Shown: one piece after another, positions 38,378 through 47,957 of the stretch | Position numbering within the stretch: the stretch's first letter is position 1 | Layout of the letters: each line of letters opens with the position of its first letter | Source of the DNA: Azospirillum sp. TSH64 | GTDB lineage: Bacteria; Pseudomonadota; Alphaproteobacteria; Azospirillales; Azospirillaceae | Length of the DNA: 64,000 nucleotides | Assembly (NCBI RefSeq): GCF_003116035.1 | Contig: NZ_LGQW01000015.1 | Span: 1,557,876-1,621,875 of the forward strand | Direction of reading: 5' to 3' | Notes under the pieces: model-generated | Told to the model about the DNA's origin: nothing | Seen by the model: only the letters and a program-made list of their open reading frames with translations | Database searches by the model: none | Translations under genes and position numbers: made by a program

Positions 38378-39358
38378 ATGCCGACATCGTTTCGCCACCG
38401 TCCTGTCCTGGCCGCCGCCCTTGCCGGCGCCGGGGCGCTGATGGCCGGCGCCGTCCGGGCGCAGGAGGCTGCCGCGCCCGCCGCCGCCGTGCCGGCGGTC
38501 GGGCCGGGGGTGGTTCAGGGTGTGGCGCAAGGGGCGGCATCAACGGTAACTCAGGGGGCGGCCCAGGGAGCGGCGCAGGGCGTGCCGGACGCCGCGGCGG
38601 CGTTGGCGTCGCTGCCGCACGACCTGTCGCCCTGGGGCATGTTCGTGACGGCCAGCCCGGTGGTGCAGGCGGTGATGGTCGGTCTGGCCCTCGCCTCGGT
38701 CGTCACCTGGACCATCGCCATCGCCAAGACCGCGGAAGTCACCTCGGCCAAGCGCAAGGCGCGGGCGGCGCTGGAGATGCTGGAGGAGGCGCGGTCGCTG
38801 TCGCAGGCGGCGGAGCGGGTCGGCTTCAGCCAGGGCACCGCCGGCGCGCTGGTCCGCGCGGTGCTGGCGGAGACCCACATGTCGGCCGATGCGCCGTCGC
38901 GCGACGGGCTGATGGACCGCGCCGCCTCGCGGCTGGAGCGGATCGAGGCGGCGGCCGGCCGGCGCATGGCGCGCGGCACCGGCATCCTCGCCACCATCGG
39001 CTCGACCGGCCCCTTCATCGGCCTGTTCGGCACGGTGTGGGGCATCATGACCAGCTTCATCGGCATCTCCAAGGCGCAGACCACCAACCTCGCCGTCGTC
39101 GCCCCGGGCATCGCCGAGGCGCTGCTGGCGACCGCCATCGGCCTCGTCGCCGCCATCCCGGCGGTGGTGGTCTACAACGCCTGCAGCCGCGCCATCGGCG
39201 GGCACAAGGCGCAGCTGACCGACGCGTCGGCCGCCGTGCTGCGCCTGCTGAGCCGCGACATCGACCGCCATGCCCTGCCGCGCCCCCATGCGGTGCAGGG
39301 CCACGCCGTGGCGGGCCATGCCGTTCCGGCCCACGGCAATTCCCGTGCGGCGGAGTAA
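38378..39358 (+). CDS. exbB: TonB system proton channel ExbB
   Basis: A 326-residue inner-membrane protein of the MotA/TolQ/ExbB family that, with ExbD, passes proton-motive force to TonB. It starts with a signal-like hydrophobic segment and an Ala/Gln/Gly repetitive stretch (about residues 45-75), then three membrane helices: [40 protein letters not shown] and [18 protein letters not shown], the last two carrying the family signature. A C-terminal His/Ala-rich tail ends it. The longer N-terminus is typical of periplasm-extended ExbB proteins. First gene of exbB-exbD-tonB-PepSY. Confidence 0.95.
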   Translation: MPTSFRHRPVLAAALAGAGALMAGAVRAQEAAAPAAAVPAVGPGVVQGVAQGAASTVTQGAAQGAAQGVPDAAAALASLPHDLSPWGMFVTASPVVQAVMVGLALASVVTWTIAIAKTAEVTSAKRKARAALEMLEEARSLSQAAERVGFSQGTAGALVRAVLAETHMSADAPSRDGLMDRAASRLERIEAAAGRRMARGTGILATIGSTGPFIGLFGTVWGIMTSFIGISKAQTTNLAVVAPGIAEALLATAIGLVAAIPAVVVYNACSRAIGGHKAQLTDASAAVLRLLSRDIDRHALPRPHAVQGHAVAGHAVPAHGNSRAAE

Positions 39359-39363
39359 CGGCG

Positions 39364-39792
39364 ATGGGTGCGCGCCTCGGCTCCGGCAACGAAGACGATC
39401 TGACCGAAACCCATGAGATCAATGTCACGCCCTTCATCGACGTCGTCCTCGTCCTGCTGATCATCTTCATGGTCGCGGCACCGCTGGCGACGGTGGATGT
39501 GCCGGTCGATCTGCCCGCCTCCACCGCGACACCGACGCCGCGGCCGGACAAGCCGCTGTTCCTGACCATCCAGGCCGACAAGACGCTGTCGCTGGGCGAA
39601 ACCGCGACGACGAAGGAAGCGCTGGGTGCGGCGCTGGACGCCGCCACCAACGGCGACAAGACGCAGCGCGTCTTCCTGCGTGCCGACAAGACCGTCGATT
39701 ACGGCGCCCTGACCGAGGTGATGAACAGCCTGCGCGGCGCCGGCTACCTGAAGATCGGCCTCGTCGGGCTGGAATCGGCGCCGACGCCATGA
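39364..39792 (+). CDS. exbD: TonB system protein ExbD
   Basis: A 142-residue inner-membrane protein with one membrane helix. The proton-carrying Asp is in INVTPFIDVVLVLLIIFMV, followed by a periplasmic domain (ADKTVDYGALTEVMNSLRGAGYLKIGLVG) typical of ExbD/TolR. The start is five bases after the exbB stop; GGAG lies upstream within exbB. Its stop overlaps the tonB start (ATGA). Confidence 0.96.
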   Translation: MGARLGSGNEDDLTETHEINVTPFIDVVLVLLIIFMVAAPLATVDVPVDLPASTATPTPRPDKPLFLTIQADKTLSLGETATTKEALGAALDAATNGDKTQRVFLRADKTVDYGALTEVMNSLRGAGYLKIGLVGLESAPTP

Positions 39793-40658
39793 GTGCCGCC
39801 TTCGACCATGGTCCCGCCGACTGGTCCGCTGGCGACGGGGAACGGCCGGGGCGGGGAGCCTTCCGCTGGGGCGGCAGCCTGATGGTTGCACTGGGCGTCC
39901 ATGCCGCGGCCGGTGTCGCGATGGTCGCCTGGCATGTGCCGATCATGCCGTCCGACGCCGAACCGCCGGCCGTGCTGCTGGAACTCGCCCCGCTGCCGGT
40001 GGCCCCGCCGGAACCGACGCCGGCCATCGATATCCCCTTGCCGGAACCGATGCCGGAGCCGGTGATCGAACCGCCGCCGCCCGAACCCGAGCCCGAACCG
40101 GTCGTCGAGGAACCGCCCCCGCCGCCCGAGCCGCCCCCCGTGGTCGAGCCGGAGGTCGTGCTGCCCAAGCCGCCGCCCGACCCGCCGAAGCCCAAGCCCG
40201 AGGTGAAGAAGGAGGCGCCCAAGCCCCAACCGGAAAAACCCAAACCGGAGAAGCCGAAGCCGCCGCGTCCGGTCGCCCAGCCGGTGCAGCCCGCCCCGGT
40301 GGCTGCACCGCCTGCACCGGCCCAGGCGCCCGCCCCGGCGGCCCCGGCGCCGTCGGCCGCGCCCAGCCGGGCGGTGCCGAGCTGGCAGGGCCGGCTGCTG
40401 AGCCATCTGGAGCGGCACAAGCGCTACCCGCGCGCCGCCCAGGCCCGCCGGCAGGAAGGTGTTGCCCAAGTCCGCTTCACCATCGACCGCGAGGGCAACG
40501 TCCTGTCGGTCCAGCTCGACCGCAGTTCCGGCGTCAGCTCGCTGGACGAGGAGACGGTGGAGATGGTCCGCCGCGCCTCCCCCCTGCCGGCCCCGCCGGA
40601 GGAGATGGCGAAGGACCGCATCGAGCTGGTGGTTCCGGTCCAGTTCTTCATCCGCTGA
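39789..40658 (+). CDS. tonB: TonB energy transducer
   Basis: A 289-residue protein that links ExbB-ExbD to outer-membrane receptors. A single membrane anchor at about residues 32-50 is followed by a long Pro/Glu then Pro/Lys region (about 60-195) spanning the periplasm, and a C-terminal TonB domain: LLSHLERHKRYPRAAQARRQ, GVAQVRFTIDREGNVLSVQL, and SSGVSSLDEETVEMVRRASPLP. The Pro-rich part is longer than in E. coli TonB. Translation is coupled to exbD by ATGA. Fur control of the operon indicates service to iron or siderophore receptors, none of which are in this window. Confidence 0.96.
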   Translation: MSAAFDHGPADWSAGDGERPGRGAFRWGGSLMVALGVHAAAGVAMVAWHVPIMPSDAEPPAVLLELAPLPVAPPEPTPAIDIPLPEPMPEPVIEPPPPEPEPEPVVEEPPPPPEPPPVVEPEVVLPKPPPDPPKPKPEVKKEAPKPQPEKPKPEKPKPPRPVAQPVQPAPVAAPPAPAQAPAPAAPAPSAAPSRAVPSWQGRLLSHLERHKRYPRAAQARRQEGVAQVRFTIDREGNVLSVQLDRSSGVSSLDEETVEMVRRASPLPAPPEEMAKDRIELVVPVQFFIR

Positions 40659-40701
40659 CCCGCTGCCCGTCCAACCGCCTTCTCCCGTCAGAGCCCATCC
40701 C

Positions 40702-41973
40702 ATGGCCAACGCCAGCAAGCCGCGCAGCCAGCGCCTGTGGTACCGCACGCTTCAGAACATCCATCTGTGGGTCGGGCTGATCCTCTGCCTGCCTCTGGTC
40801 GTCCTCGGCATCACCGGGTCCATCCTGGTGGTGGACGAGGAGCTGCGCAGCCTGACCGGCGACGCGCCGGCCCGGGAGGTGTCCGGCGCTCCGACCGACG
40901 GTCCGATGCAGCCGGTGTCCGCCATCCTGGCCGCCGCGCGCGCCGCCGCACCGGCCGGGACGCAGCCGGGCTTCCTGGTCCTGCCCGAAGAGCCGGGCCG
41001 TCCGGCCACGGTGCGCCTCGTCGCCGCGCGCGGCGGTGACAGGGGTGGCGAACGGGGTGGCGAACGGCCGCAGGGTGCTGCTCAAGGTGCTCTCCAGGGC
41101 GCTCCGGCGCCGCAGGGTGGACCGGTCGGCATGCTCAGCATCGATCCGGTGTCGCTGGTGGTGAGCGGCGGCGCCAACCCGGCGCAGGCGTCCGGCGGCT
41201 TCCTGCGCACGGTCCACATTCTGCACGGCAACCTGCTGATCCGCGACCGCAGCGGCCGTGAACTGGTCGGCTGGCTGGGCGTGGCGATGCTGGTGCTGGG
41301 CGTCAGCGGCCTCGTCCTGTGGTGGCCGCGGCCGGGCCGCTGGAAGGCCGCCTTCACCGTCAAGGCCGGCGCCCGCGGCGTCCGCCTGCACCGCGACCTG
41401 CATGGCGCGGTCGGCATCTGGTCGCTGCTGGTCTTTGTGATCGTCAGCTTCTCCGGCGTCTATCTCGCGTTTCCGCAGACGCTGGGGGCCGGCGTGTCGT
41501 CGGTTCTGCCGGCCCGCGACCTGCGTGCCGCGGTGACGGTCCAGCCGGTGAAGGGCGCCACCCCCATCGACGTCGACCGCGCGGTCGCCCTGGCGCAGGA
41601 CGCGATGCCGGGGGCGGCCCTGCGCTCCGTCTCGCCGCCGGCGCGGCCGGATCAGGCGTACCGGATCGGTCTCGCCCCGGCCGGGCAGGCCGATGGCGCC
41701 CCCATCGCCACGGTGTTCGTCGATCCCTGGACCGCGCAGGTGGCCGAGATCCGCGACCCGGCAGGCTACAGTGCCGGCGAGACGGTCATCGCGTGGCAGC
41801 GCCCGCTGCATGCCGGCGAGGGGCTGGGGCCGCTGTGGAAATGGGCGGTCTTCCTGTCCGGCATCCTGCCGCCGCTGTTCGCCGTCACCGGCACGCTGAT
41901 GTGGTGGCTGAAGCGCAAGGCCCGCCGGGCCAAGAACGCCGAGCGCGTGGCAGCGCTGGCGGCCGCGGAGTAA
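40702..41973 (+). CDS. PepSY-domain inner-membrane protein
   Basis: A 423-residue membrane protein of the PepSY-associated family often found with TonB systems and siderophore receptors; some members are thought to reduce ferric siderophores. It has four membrane segments: HLWVGLILCLPLVVLGITGS, LVGWLGVAMLVLGVSGLVLWW, AVGIWSLLVFVIVSFSGVYL and WAVFLSGILPPLFAVTGTLMWWL, with conserved histidines (NIHLWVG, ILHGN, HRDLHG). A Gly/Gln/Arg-rich insertion at about residues 110-140 is unusual. It starts 43 bases after tonB and is probably the last gene of the operon. Confidence 0.9.
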   Translation: MANASKPRSQRLWYRTLQNIHLWVGLILCLPLVVLGITGSILVVDEELRSLTGDAPAREVSGAPTDGPMQPVSAILAAARAAAPAGTQPGFLVLPEEPGRPATVRLVAARGGDRGGERGGERPQGAAQGALQGAPAPQGGPVGMLSIDPVSLVVSGGANPAQASGGFLRTVHILHGNLLIRDRSGRELVGWLGVAMLVLGVSGLVLWWPRPGRWKAAFTVKAGARGVRLHRDLHGAVGIWSLLVFVIVSFSGVYLAFPQTLGAGVSSVLPARDLRAAVTVQPVKGATPIDVDRAVALAQDAMPGAALRSVSPPARPDQAYRIGLAPAGQADGAPIATVFVDPWTAQVAEIRDPAGYSAGETVIAWQRPLHAGEGLGPLWKWAVFLSGILPPLFAVTGTLMWWLKRKARRAKNAERVAALAAAE

Positions 41974-41979
41974 GGGGAG

Positions 41980-42000
41980 GGGCGCCCGCTGACGGCGCCC
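41980..42000. terminator. Hairpin after the tonB operon
   Basis: Arms GGGCGCC and GGCGCCC with a seven-base loop, between convergent genes. No T-run. Confidence 0.45.
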
Positions 42001-42022
42001 GTCCGCCCTTCAACCCCGCCCC

Positions 42023-42517
42023 TCAATCCAAAGTCGGTTCCATCCGCTTGCCCACCCGCCGTTGGGAGTCGACGGCGGCACGCAGGCGGTCGCGTGCGGC
42101 ACCGCGGCTGCCGGCGGTGGCGGCCGGGCGCAGGCCGTTCAGGGCCGCCAGGAAATTGGTGCCGGCGCGGCCCTTCGGTTCGGCAACGATCCGGGCCGGC
42201 AATGCCGGGATCTCCTGCGTCACCACATCCCGGCTGGTATCGATGCCTGCGGTCTCCGCCGTCTTCGCCTGGACGCGGGCCTGCTGCGCCTCCACCCGCG
42301 CGCGGGCGACGATACGCTCGCGCAGCTCGGCGTCGAGCGTGCGGAACACGCGCGACGCCTCGGTCAACTCGTTCTCCCGGCCGCTGTCCAGCGTCCGCTT
42401 CAGGGCGTTGGCGAGCAGGCGGCATTCCAGGACGCCGGGCACCCGCTCGCGCTCCACCGCGCGGGCGAGGACGCCGACGGCTTCGAGGGTTTCGCGGTCG
42501 AGAGTGCCCTGGGGCAT
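42023..42517 (-). CDS. Helical protein of unknown function
   Basis: A 164-residue protein beginning MPQGTLDRETLEAVGVLARA. It is rich in Ala, Arg and Glu and strongly helical (ELTEASRVFRTLDAELRERIVARARVEAQQARVQAK), with a basic C-terminus. A TTG at 42565 would extend it by 16 residues. No ribosome site is clear, and I do not recognise the family. Codon bias supports a real gene. It stands alone between the convergent tonB operon and the PAP2 gene. Confidence 0.6.
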   Translation of the reverse strand: MPQGTLDRETLEAVGVLARAVERERVPGVLECRLLANALKRTLDSGRENELTEASRVFRTLDAELRERIVARARVEAQQARVQAKTAETAGIDTSRDVVTQEIPALPARIVAEPKGRAGTNFLAALNGLRPAATAGSRGAARDRLRAAVDSQRRVGKRMEPTLD

Positions 42518-42613
42518 GGTGCGGCCCGATCCAAAAGGGTTAGGGCCGACACTATCGGTCGGCAAGCGAGCTTATTCAACCCGCTTGTTAACCTTTTGTG
42601 CGGCGCACCCGGA

Positions 42614-43381
42614 TCAGCGCCCGGCGGTGGCTTCCGGCCGGTCCTGCTCCACCGCTCCGCGTCGCTGGAGCCACTCGGCGATCATCCAGCAGAAGGCCGC
42701 CCAGGCGGCGCCGACGCTCCAGCCCGCCAGCACGTCGGTCGGCCAGTGGACGCCGAGATAGACGCGGCTCGACCCGATGATGAGGGTCAGCACCATCGCC
42801 CAGGTCAGCAGATAGGCCTTGGTGCGCCGGCCCTCGACGAACTGGGTCAGCAGGGCGCCCAGCGTCAGGTAGACGACGGCCGACTGCATGGCATGGCCGC
42901 TGGGGAAGCTGGCGGAGATCACCTCGTCGCCATGCGGCACCAGATCGGGGCGGGCGCGGTCGAACAGCATCTTCAGCACGGTGCTGAGCATTCCGCCGCC
43001 GCCGACCGACACCAGGACCAGCAGGGCCGCCGCCCGCTTGTGCAGCAGCAGCAGGAAACCCAGCGTGGCGACGGTCAGGATGGCGAGGATGGTGGTGCTG
43101 CCGAGCGAGGTGATATCGCGCGCCACCCGGGCCAGCCACCAGGGGCCGCCGGGCTGGTCGGGGTTCAGCGGATCGCGCAGCGCCATCAGGATGCGCTTGT
43201 CGAAGGCGGTGGTTTCGCCCTCCATCACCTCGCCGGCCAGTTCGACGAAGCCGAACAGCAGGCCGGCGATCACCGAGAGGCTGACGAGCATGCCCAGCCG
43301 GTGCCGGCTCAGATTCGCCCAGAACCCGTTTTTGCCGAACCCGTTTCTACCGCCCCCTCCGACCGCTTCGTTCCGGTTCAC
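42614..43381 (-). CDS. PAP2 family lipid phosphatase
   Basis: A 255-residue inner-membrane phosphatase of the PAP2 superfamily. The three phosphatase motifs are clear: KMLFDRARP, SFPSGHA and SRVYLGVHWPTDVLAG, with the catalytic His in the last. About six membrane helices. The GTG start at 43381 is supported by GGAGG seven bases upstream. It follows the dehydrogenase gene by 25 bases and probably shares the purC transcript. Likely substrates are phosphatidic acid or undecaprenyl diphosphate. Confidence 0.9.
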   Translation of the reverse strand: MNRNEAVGGGGRNGFGKNGFWANLSRHRLGMLVSLSVIAGLLFGFVELAGEVMEGETTAFDKRILMALRDPLNPDQPGGPWWLARVARDITSLGSTTILAILTVATLGFLLLLHKRAAALLVLVSVGGGGMLSTVLKMLFDRARPDLVPHGDEVISASFPSGHAMQSAVVYLTLGALLTQFVEGRRTKAYLLTWAMVLTLIIGSSRVYLGVHWPTDVLAGWSVGAAWAAFCWMIAEWLQRRGAVEQDRPEATAGR

Positions 43382-43406
43382 CCGCACCCTCCATCCCGGT
43401 TGCCGT

Positions 43407-44360
43407 TCAGGCGGGAGAGAGAAGCCGCACCGGTGAGCCGGCCGTCCAGGCCAGGATGTCCTCCAGGGCGTCGCGGTAGAACACCGCATAATTCTCCCGC
43501 GTCACGTAGCCGAGATGGGGCGTCAGCACGGTGTTGGGAAGGTCAAGCCAAAGGCTGTCTTTCGGCAGAGGCTCGATGGGGAAAACGTCGATGCCAGCGC
43601 CGCCGATATGGCCATGGCAGAGCGCATGGGTGAGCGCCACCTCGTCCACCAGCCCGGCGCGCGAGGTGTTGACGAACAGCGCGGTCGGCTTCATCGCGCC
43701 GATCTCTTCGGCCCCGACCACGCCGCGGGTGCGCTCGCTCAGCACCAGATGGACGCTGACCACGTCGGAGGTGGCGAACAGCGCGCGCTTCTCCACACGG
43801 GTCACCCCGGCCTCGGCGGCGCGTTCGTCGGTCAGGTTGGGGCTCCAGGCCACCACCTCCATGCCGAAGGCCTGGCCGACCCTGGCGACCTTGCTGCCGA
43901 GCTTGCCCAGCCCGACCAGACCCAGCCGCTTGCCGCCGAGATCGCCGGTCAGGCCGGTCTGCCAGCGGCCCTCGCGTAGCGCCCGCTCTTCGGCCGGGAT
44001 GCGCTTGGCCAGCGCCAGGATCAGGCCCCAGGTCAGTTCCGCCGTCGGCGCGCCGACCATGCGGGTGCCGCAGACCGGGATGCCGCGGGCGGCGCAGGCC
44101 TTCAGGTCGATGGCGTTGTTGCGGGCGCCGGTGGTGATCAGCAGCCTGAGGTTCGGCAGCCGCCCGATCAGGGAGGCCGGGAACGGCGTGCGTTCCCGCA
44201 TGATCACCAGCACGTCGAAGGGCTCCAGCGCCACAGCCGCCGCGTTCTCATCGCCGAGCGGCTTTTCGAACACCGTCAGGCTGCTTCCCGCCGGAAGCTG
44301 CGACCAGTCGGCGAGGTCGCGGGCGACCCCCTGATAGTCGTCGAGGATGGCGATGCGCAT
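43407..44360 (-). CDS. D-2-hydroxyacid dehydrogenase
   Basis: A 317-residue NAD(P)-dependent dehydrogenase of the D-isomer 2-hydroxyacid family. The Rossmann motif is GLVGLGKLGSKVARVGQAFG; catalytic residues are the Arg in NTSRAGLVDE, the Glu in IEPLPKDSLWLDLPN and the His in LTPHLGYVTREN. Substrate not predictable; phosphoglycerate dehydrogenase and glyoxylate reductase are relatives, but no ACT domain is present. It begins 14 bases after purC. Confidence 0.9.
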   Translation of the reverse strand: MRIAILDDYQGVARDLADWSQLPAGSSLTVFEKPLGDENAAAVALEPFDVLVIMRERTPFPASLIGRLPNLRLLITTGARNNAIDLKACAARGIPVCGTRMVGAPTAELTWGLILALAKRIPAEERALREGRWQTGLTGDLGGKRLGLVGLGKLGSKVARVGQAFGMEVVAWSPNLTDERAAEAGVTRVEKRALFATSDVVSVHLVLSERTRGVVGAEEIGAMKPTALFVNTSRAGLVDEVALTHALCHGHIGGAGIDVFPIEPLPKDSLWLDLPNTVLTPHLGYVTRENYAVFYRDALEDILAWTAGSPVRLLSPA

Positions 44361-44374
44361 GGAGCCCGTCCCCT

Positions 44375-45355
44375 TTACTTGGTGAAGTAGGGCGCCAGAT
44401 TGGCGCGGATGCGGTCCAGCACCGGGACGGCGGTCGCCGGCACCTCGAACGGGCGGCCGGTGATGGTCTCGCCGGCTTCGATGTAGACGCGGGCGGCCTC
44501 CAGAACCACTTCGGCGGGGATCTCCGGAACGTCCTGGGTGTAGGGATCGCAGCGGGCGACGACCCAGTTGCGAACAAAGTCCTTGTCGAAGCTCTCCGGC
44601 TTCTCGCCGGCCTCGAACCGCTCCTGATAGCTGCCGGCGAACCAGTAGCGCGAGCTGTCGGGGGTGTGGATCTCGTCGGCCAGCAGGATGTTGCCGTCGG
44701 CGTCGAAGCCGAACTCGTACTTGGTGTCGACCAGGATCAGGCCGCGCTCGGCCGCCATCTTCTGGCCGCGGGCGAACAGGGCCAGCGCCTTGTCCGACAC
44801 CTCGTCCCACTGGGCGCGGGTCAGCAGGTTGCGCTCGACGATCTCGGTCGCCGTCAGCTCCTCGTCATGGCCGGCGTCGAAGGCCTTGGTGGTCGGCGTG
44901 ATGATCGGGGTGCCCAGCTTCTGGTTCTGGCGCAGTCCGTCGGGGAAGATGTGGCCGTACATCTCGCGCCGGCCCTGCTTGTACATCGACCAGATCGAGG
45001 TGCCGGTGGTGCCGGCCATATAGTCGCGGACCACGACCTCGACCGGCATGATGGTCAGCCGCTTCGCCACCACCACGTTGGGGTCCGGGTATTCCAGCAC
45101 ATGGTTGGCGCAGATGTCCTTCGTCGCCTCGAACCAGAAGCGGGCGGTCTGGGTCAGCACCTGCCCCTTGAACGGGATGGCGGTCAGGGCGCGGTCGAAG
45201 GCCGACAGACGGTCGGTGGTGATGAGGATGCGCCTGCCGTCCGGAAGGTCGTAGTTTTCACGCACCTTGCCGCGGTAATGATTGGGCAGCTCCGGGATGA
45301 AGGCGTCGCGAAGAACGTTGGTCAGATGCGGGGCGAGCAGGGCGGTGTCAACCAT
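44375..45355 (-). CDS. purC: Phosphoribosylaminoimidazole-succinocarboxamide synthase (SAICAR synthase)
   Basis: Purine biosynthesis enzyme joining aspartate to CAIR using ATP. At 326 residues it is the longer form, like yeast Ade1, rather than the roughly 240-residue form of most bacteria. Motifs: [81 protein letters not shown] and [10 protein letters not shown]. First gene of an apparent purC-dehydrogenase-PAP2 transcript. A second, short purC elsewhere in the genome would not be surprising. Confidence 0.97.
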   Translation of the reverse strand: MVDTALLAPHLTNVLRDAFIPELPNHYRGKVRENYDLPDGRRILITTDRLSAFDRALTAIPFKGQVLTQTARFWFEATKDICANHVLEYPDPNVVVAKRLTIMPVEVVVRDYMAGTTGTSIWSMYKQGRREMYGHIFPDGLRQNQKLGTPIITPTTKAFDAGHDEELTATEIVERNLLTRAQWDEVSDKALALFARGQKMAAERGLILVDTKYEFGFDADGNILLADEIHTPDSSRYWFAGSYQERFEAGEKPESFDKDFVRNWVVARCDPYTQDVPEIPAEVVLEAARVYIEAGETITGRPFEVPATAVPVLDRIRANLAPYFTK

Positions 45356-45458
45356 GGGATCCTGGTCCGGATGCAGGGGCGGATGCGAGAGGCGCGCATG
45401 ATACCCGAAACCCCTGCCGGAGCCAGGACGCTAATTTAGGAGGGAGGATCGCTGTCCG

Positions 45459-46223
45459 ATGCATGACGGGACCATCGAAATGCCGGATCCTGAGCTTGCC
45501 GGCGACTATGTCCTGACGCCCGGAGTCGTCCGCGTCTGGTTCGCCGATCTCACCCGGCTGTCCGGACAGAAGGCGGCGATGCGCGCCCTGCTGTCCGCCG
45601 ACGAGGTGGAGCGCGCCGACCGCTTCCTGATGGAGCGGTTGACCGACCGCTTCATCCTGCGCCGCGGGCTGCTGCGGCTGCTGCTGGGGCGCTGCACCGG
45701 CCGCGATCCGGCGGGGCTGGTCTTCGACTATGGGACGCACGGCAAGCCGTCGCTGCCCGGCGGCCCGGCCTTCAACCTCAGCGACAGCGAGGACAGCCTT
45801 GCCATCGCCGTCGCGGCGGAGGGGCGGATCGGCGTCGACATCGAGCGGCTTCGTCGGATCGAGAGCGCCGACGGCATCGCCGACCGCTTCTTCCACGTCA
45901 CCGAGCGCGCAGCGCTGCAAGGGCTGGGGCCGGAGCGGCGGGACGAGGGCTTCCTGCTGGCCTGGACGCGGAAGGAGGCCTTCATCAAGGCGGCCGGCGT
46001 CGGGTTGTCGATGCCGCTCGACCGGTTTGCGGTGGAGGTGAGGCCGGACGCGCCGCCGGCCCTGCTGGAGATCGGCGAGGATCTGCGCGGCGATGTCGGC
46101 CTGCCGGCGGACTGGAGCCTGTTCGACCGCCGGGTGCTCCCCGGCACCATCGCCGCCATCGCGGCGCATGGCACCGGCTGGACCGTGGAGACCAGGGTGA
46201 TCGATGTGGGGTTCGCGGGGTAG
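45459..46223 (+). CDS. Sfp-type 4'-phosphopantetheinyl transferase
   Basis: A 254-residue enzyme that transfers phosphopantetheine from CoA to a Ser of carrier proteins. It shows the Sfp/AcpT pattern: GKPSLPGGPAFNLSDSEDSLAIAV, the magnesium motif GVDIERL and WTRKEAFIKAAGVGL. AGGAGGGAGG lies upstream of the ATG. It is divergent from purC and single. No polyketide or peptide synthetase is in the window; an ACP-like protein with a candidate Ser is encoded at 59593-59931, but there is no evidence linking the two. Confidence 0.9.
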   Translation: MHDGTIEMPDPELAGDYVLTPGVVRVWFADLTRLSGQKAAMRALLSADEVERADRFLMERLTDRFILRRGLLRLLLGRCTGRDPAGLVFDYGTHGKPSLPGGPAFNLSDSEDSLAIAVAAEGRIGVDIERLRRIESADGIADRFFHVTERAALQGLGPERRDEGFLLAWTRKEAFIKAAGVGLSMPLDRFAVEVRPDAPPALLEIGEDLRGDVGLPADWSLFDRRVLPGTIAAIAAHGTGWTVETRVIDVGFAG

Positions 46224-46235
46224 GGAGACCCTACC

Positions 46236-47663
46236 TCACTCTCCCCCGGCCAGCGTGCCGGTCAGGCGGTTGCGGATGGCGGAGACGGCGCATTCCAGCG
46301 GGCGGTCGTCGTCGGGCTTGGGGGCCTTGTCCATCACGTCGGGGCACATGTCCTGCGCCATCCACACCTGCGCCTTCGGCGGGACCGGGGCGTTGGGGTC
46401 GCAGGTCGCCGGGTCGGGGTGGGTTTCCTCGGTGCTGCCGTGGGTCGGCTTGACCTCCAGGTTCGGCGAGACGCCGAAGCAGTCCACCAGCGCGCCCGAC
46501 GGGCGGTAGTAGCGGGCGGTGGTCAGCCGGATGCCGGTGTCGACGCTGAGCGAGGAAATCGTCTGCACCGAGCCCTTGCCGTAGGAGCGGGAGCCGAACA
46601 GCAGCGCCCGGTGATGGTCCTGCAGGGCGCCGGCCACGATCTCCGACGCGGAGGCCGAGCCGCTGTTGATCAGCACCACCACCGGCAGCCCGGCCATCAG
46701 GTCGCCGGCGGTGCCGCGGTAGGTGCGGGATTCCTCGGGATCCCGGCCGCGGACGGACACGATGTCCACCGTCTCCAGGAAGCGGTCGGCCACCTGCACC
46801 GCCTGCTCCAGCAGGCCGCCGGGGTTGTTGCGCAGGTCGATGACGGCGCCGGTAAGCCGGCCCTTCGATTGCCGGCGCATGTCCTCGATCGCCGCATCCA
46901 GCGCCGAGGAGGTCGACTGGTTGAAGGTGGCGATGCGGACATAGGCGACGTTGCCCTCCAGCCGGTAGCGGACGGGCTGGATCTTGACGATGGCGCGGGT
47001 CAGCGAGACGCGGGTGTTGGCGTCGGTCGCCGGCGGGCGGCGGATCGACAGGGCAACCGAGCTGCCGACGGGCCCGCGCATGCGGGCGACGGCGTCGTGC
47101 AGGTTCAGCCCCTTCACCGCCACATCGTCGATGCGGGCGATCAGGTCGCCGCTGCGCAGGCCGGCACGGGCGGCGGGCGAACCGTCGATGGGGGAGACGA
47201 CCTTGATCAGGCCGCTCTCCTCGTCCATCGTCACCTCGATGCCCAGCCCGCCGAACTCGCCCTGCGTCTGTTCGCGCAGGTAGCGGTAGCGCTCGGCGTC
47301 GAGGAAGCTTGAATAGGGATCGAGCGAGCCCAGCATGCTGTCGAGCGCCGCCTCGGTCAACAGCCGGTCGCTGGCCTTCGGATTCTCCGCCTTCTTCTTC
47401 TTCAGCCCGTCTTCCGCCTTGTCGATCAGCACCTGCGGATCGAAGGGCTTCACATGCTCCGTCAGGACGCGGCGCATGGCGTCGGAGAAGAGGACGTAAT
47501 TGCGGTCGGCGGTCGACAGCGAGCCGTAGCCGCGGATTTTCGCGAAGTCCGTGCGGTAGCGGTCGAGCGCCGCGACGGTGTCGGCACGGCTGGTGGGCGC
47601 CACGGCGCAGGCGGGCCCGATCGCCACCATCATCAGCAGCAGGGCAGCCAGCAGCTTCGCCAT
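46236..47663 (-). CDS. S41 family C-terminal processing protease
   Basis: A 475-residue periplasmic serine protease. A signal peptide (MAKLLAALLLMMVAIGPACA) is followed by a helical domain with a Lys-rich stretch (KAEDGLKKKKAE), a PDZ domain (FGGLGIEVTMDEESGLIKVV, AGLRSGDLIARIDD) and the S41 catalytic core with the Ser in INSGSASASEIVAGAL and the Lys in SRSYGKGSVQT. The C-terminal region has four cysteines. AGAGGG precedes the ATG. It resembles CtpA/Prc proteases that trim envelope proteins and control peptidoglycan enzymes. Confidence 0.94.
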   Translation of the reverse strand: MAKLLAALLLMMVAIGPACAVAPTSRADTVAALDRYRTDFAKIRGYGSLSTADRNYVLFSDAMRRVLTEHVKPFDPQVLIDKAEDGLKKKKAENPKASDRLLTEAALDSMLGSLDPYSSFLDAERYRYLREQTQGEFGGLGIEVTMDEESGLIKVVSPIDGSPAARAGLRSGDLIARIDDVAVKGLNLHDAVARMRGPVGSSVALSIRRPPATDANTRVSLTRAIVKIQPVRYRLEGNVAYVRIATFNQSTSSALDAAIEDMRRQSKGRLTGAVIDLRNNPGGLLEQAVQVADRFLETVDIVSVRGRDPEESRTYRGTAGDLMAGLPVVVLINSGSASASEIVAGALQDHHRALLFGSRSYGKGSVQTISSLSVDTGIRLTTARYYRPSGALVDCFGVSPNLEVKPTHGSTEETHPDPATCDPNAPVPPKAQVWMAQDMCPDVMDKAPKPDDDRPLECAVSAIRNRLTGTLAGGE

Positions 47664-47957
47664 CCTTGGACCCTCTTGACTGGCCGATCCGGCCGGCGGT
47701 CTTGCACGCATCGTTCACTATACCAGGGTTTCGCCGGTTGCCCCGACCCTAGCACGTCGTTCGCCCATTCTCAAAGTCCACCCGATTTCGGCAAGAGGGC
47801 ATGCCGGGGGTGGAACGGCCGAACCGCACGATGGAGCGGAGTCCTGACATAGGATGCACAAACAGCGATGTCGCGCGCCCCGATGGGACGCACGACCGGC
47901 GCGAACGGACGAGTGCTTTCGGAGGGTGGGGACGCTAAAGGACCTGGGGAGAGGCGC

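Noticed and set aside
40020-40380. Pro-rich repetitive DNA as a mobile or recombination repeat
   Set aside because: It encodes the normal periplasm-spanning region of TonB.
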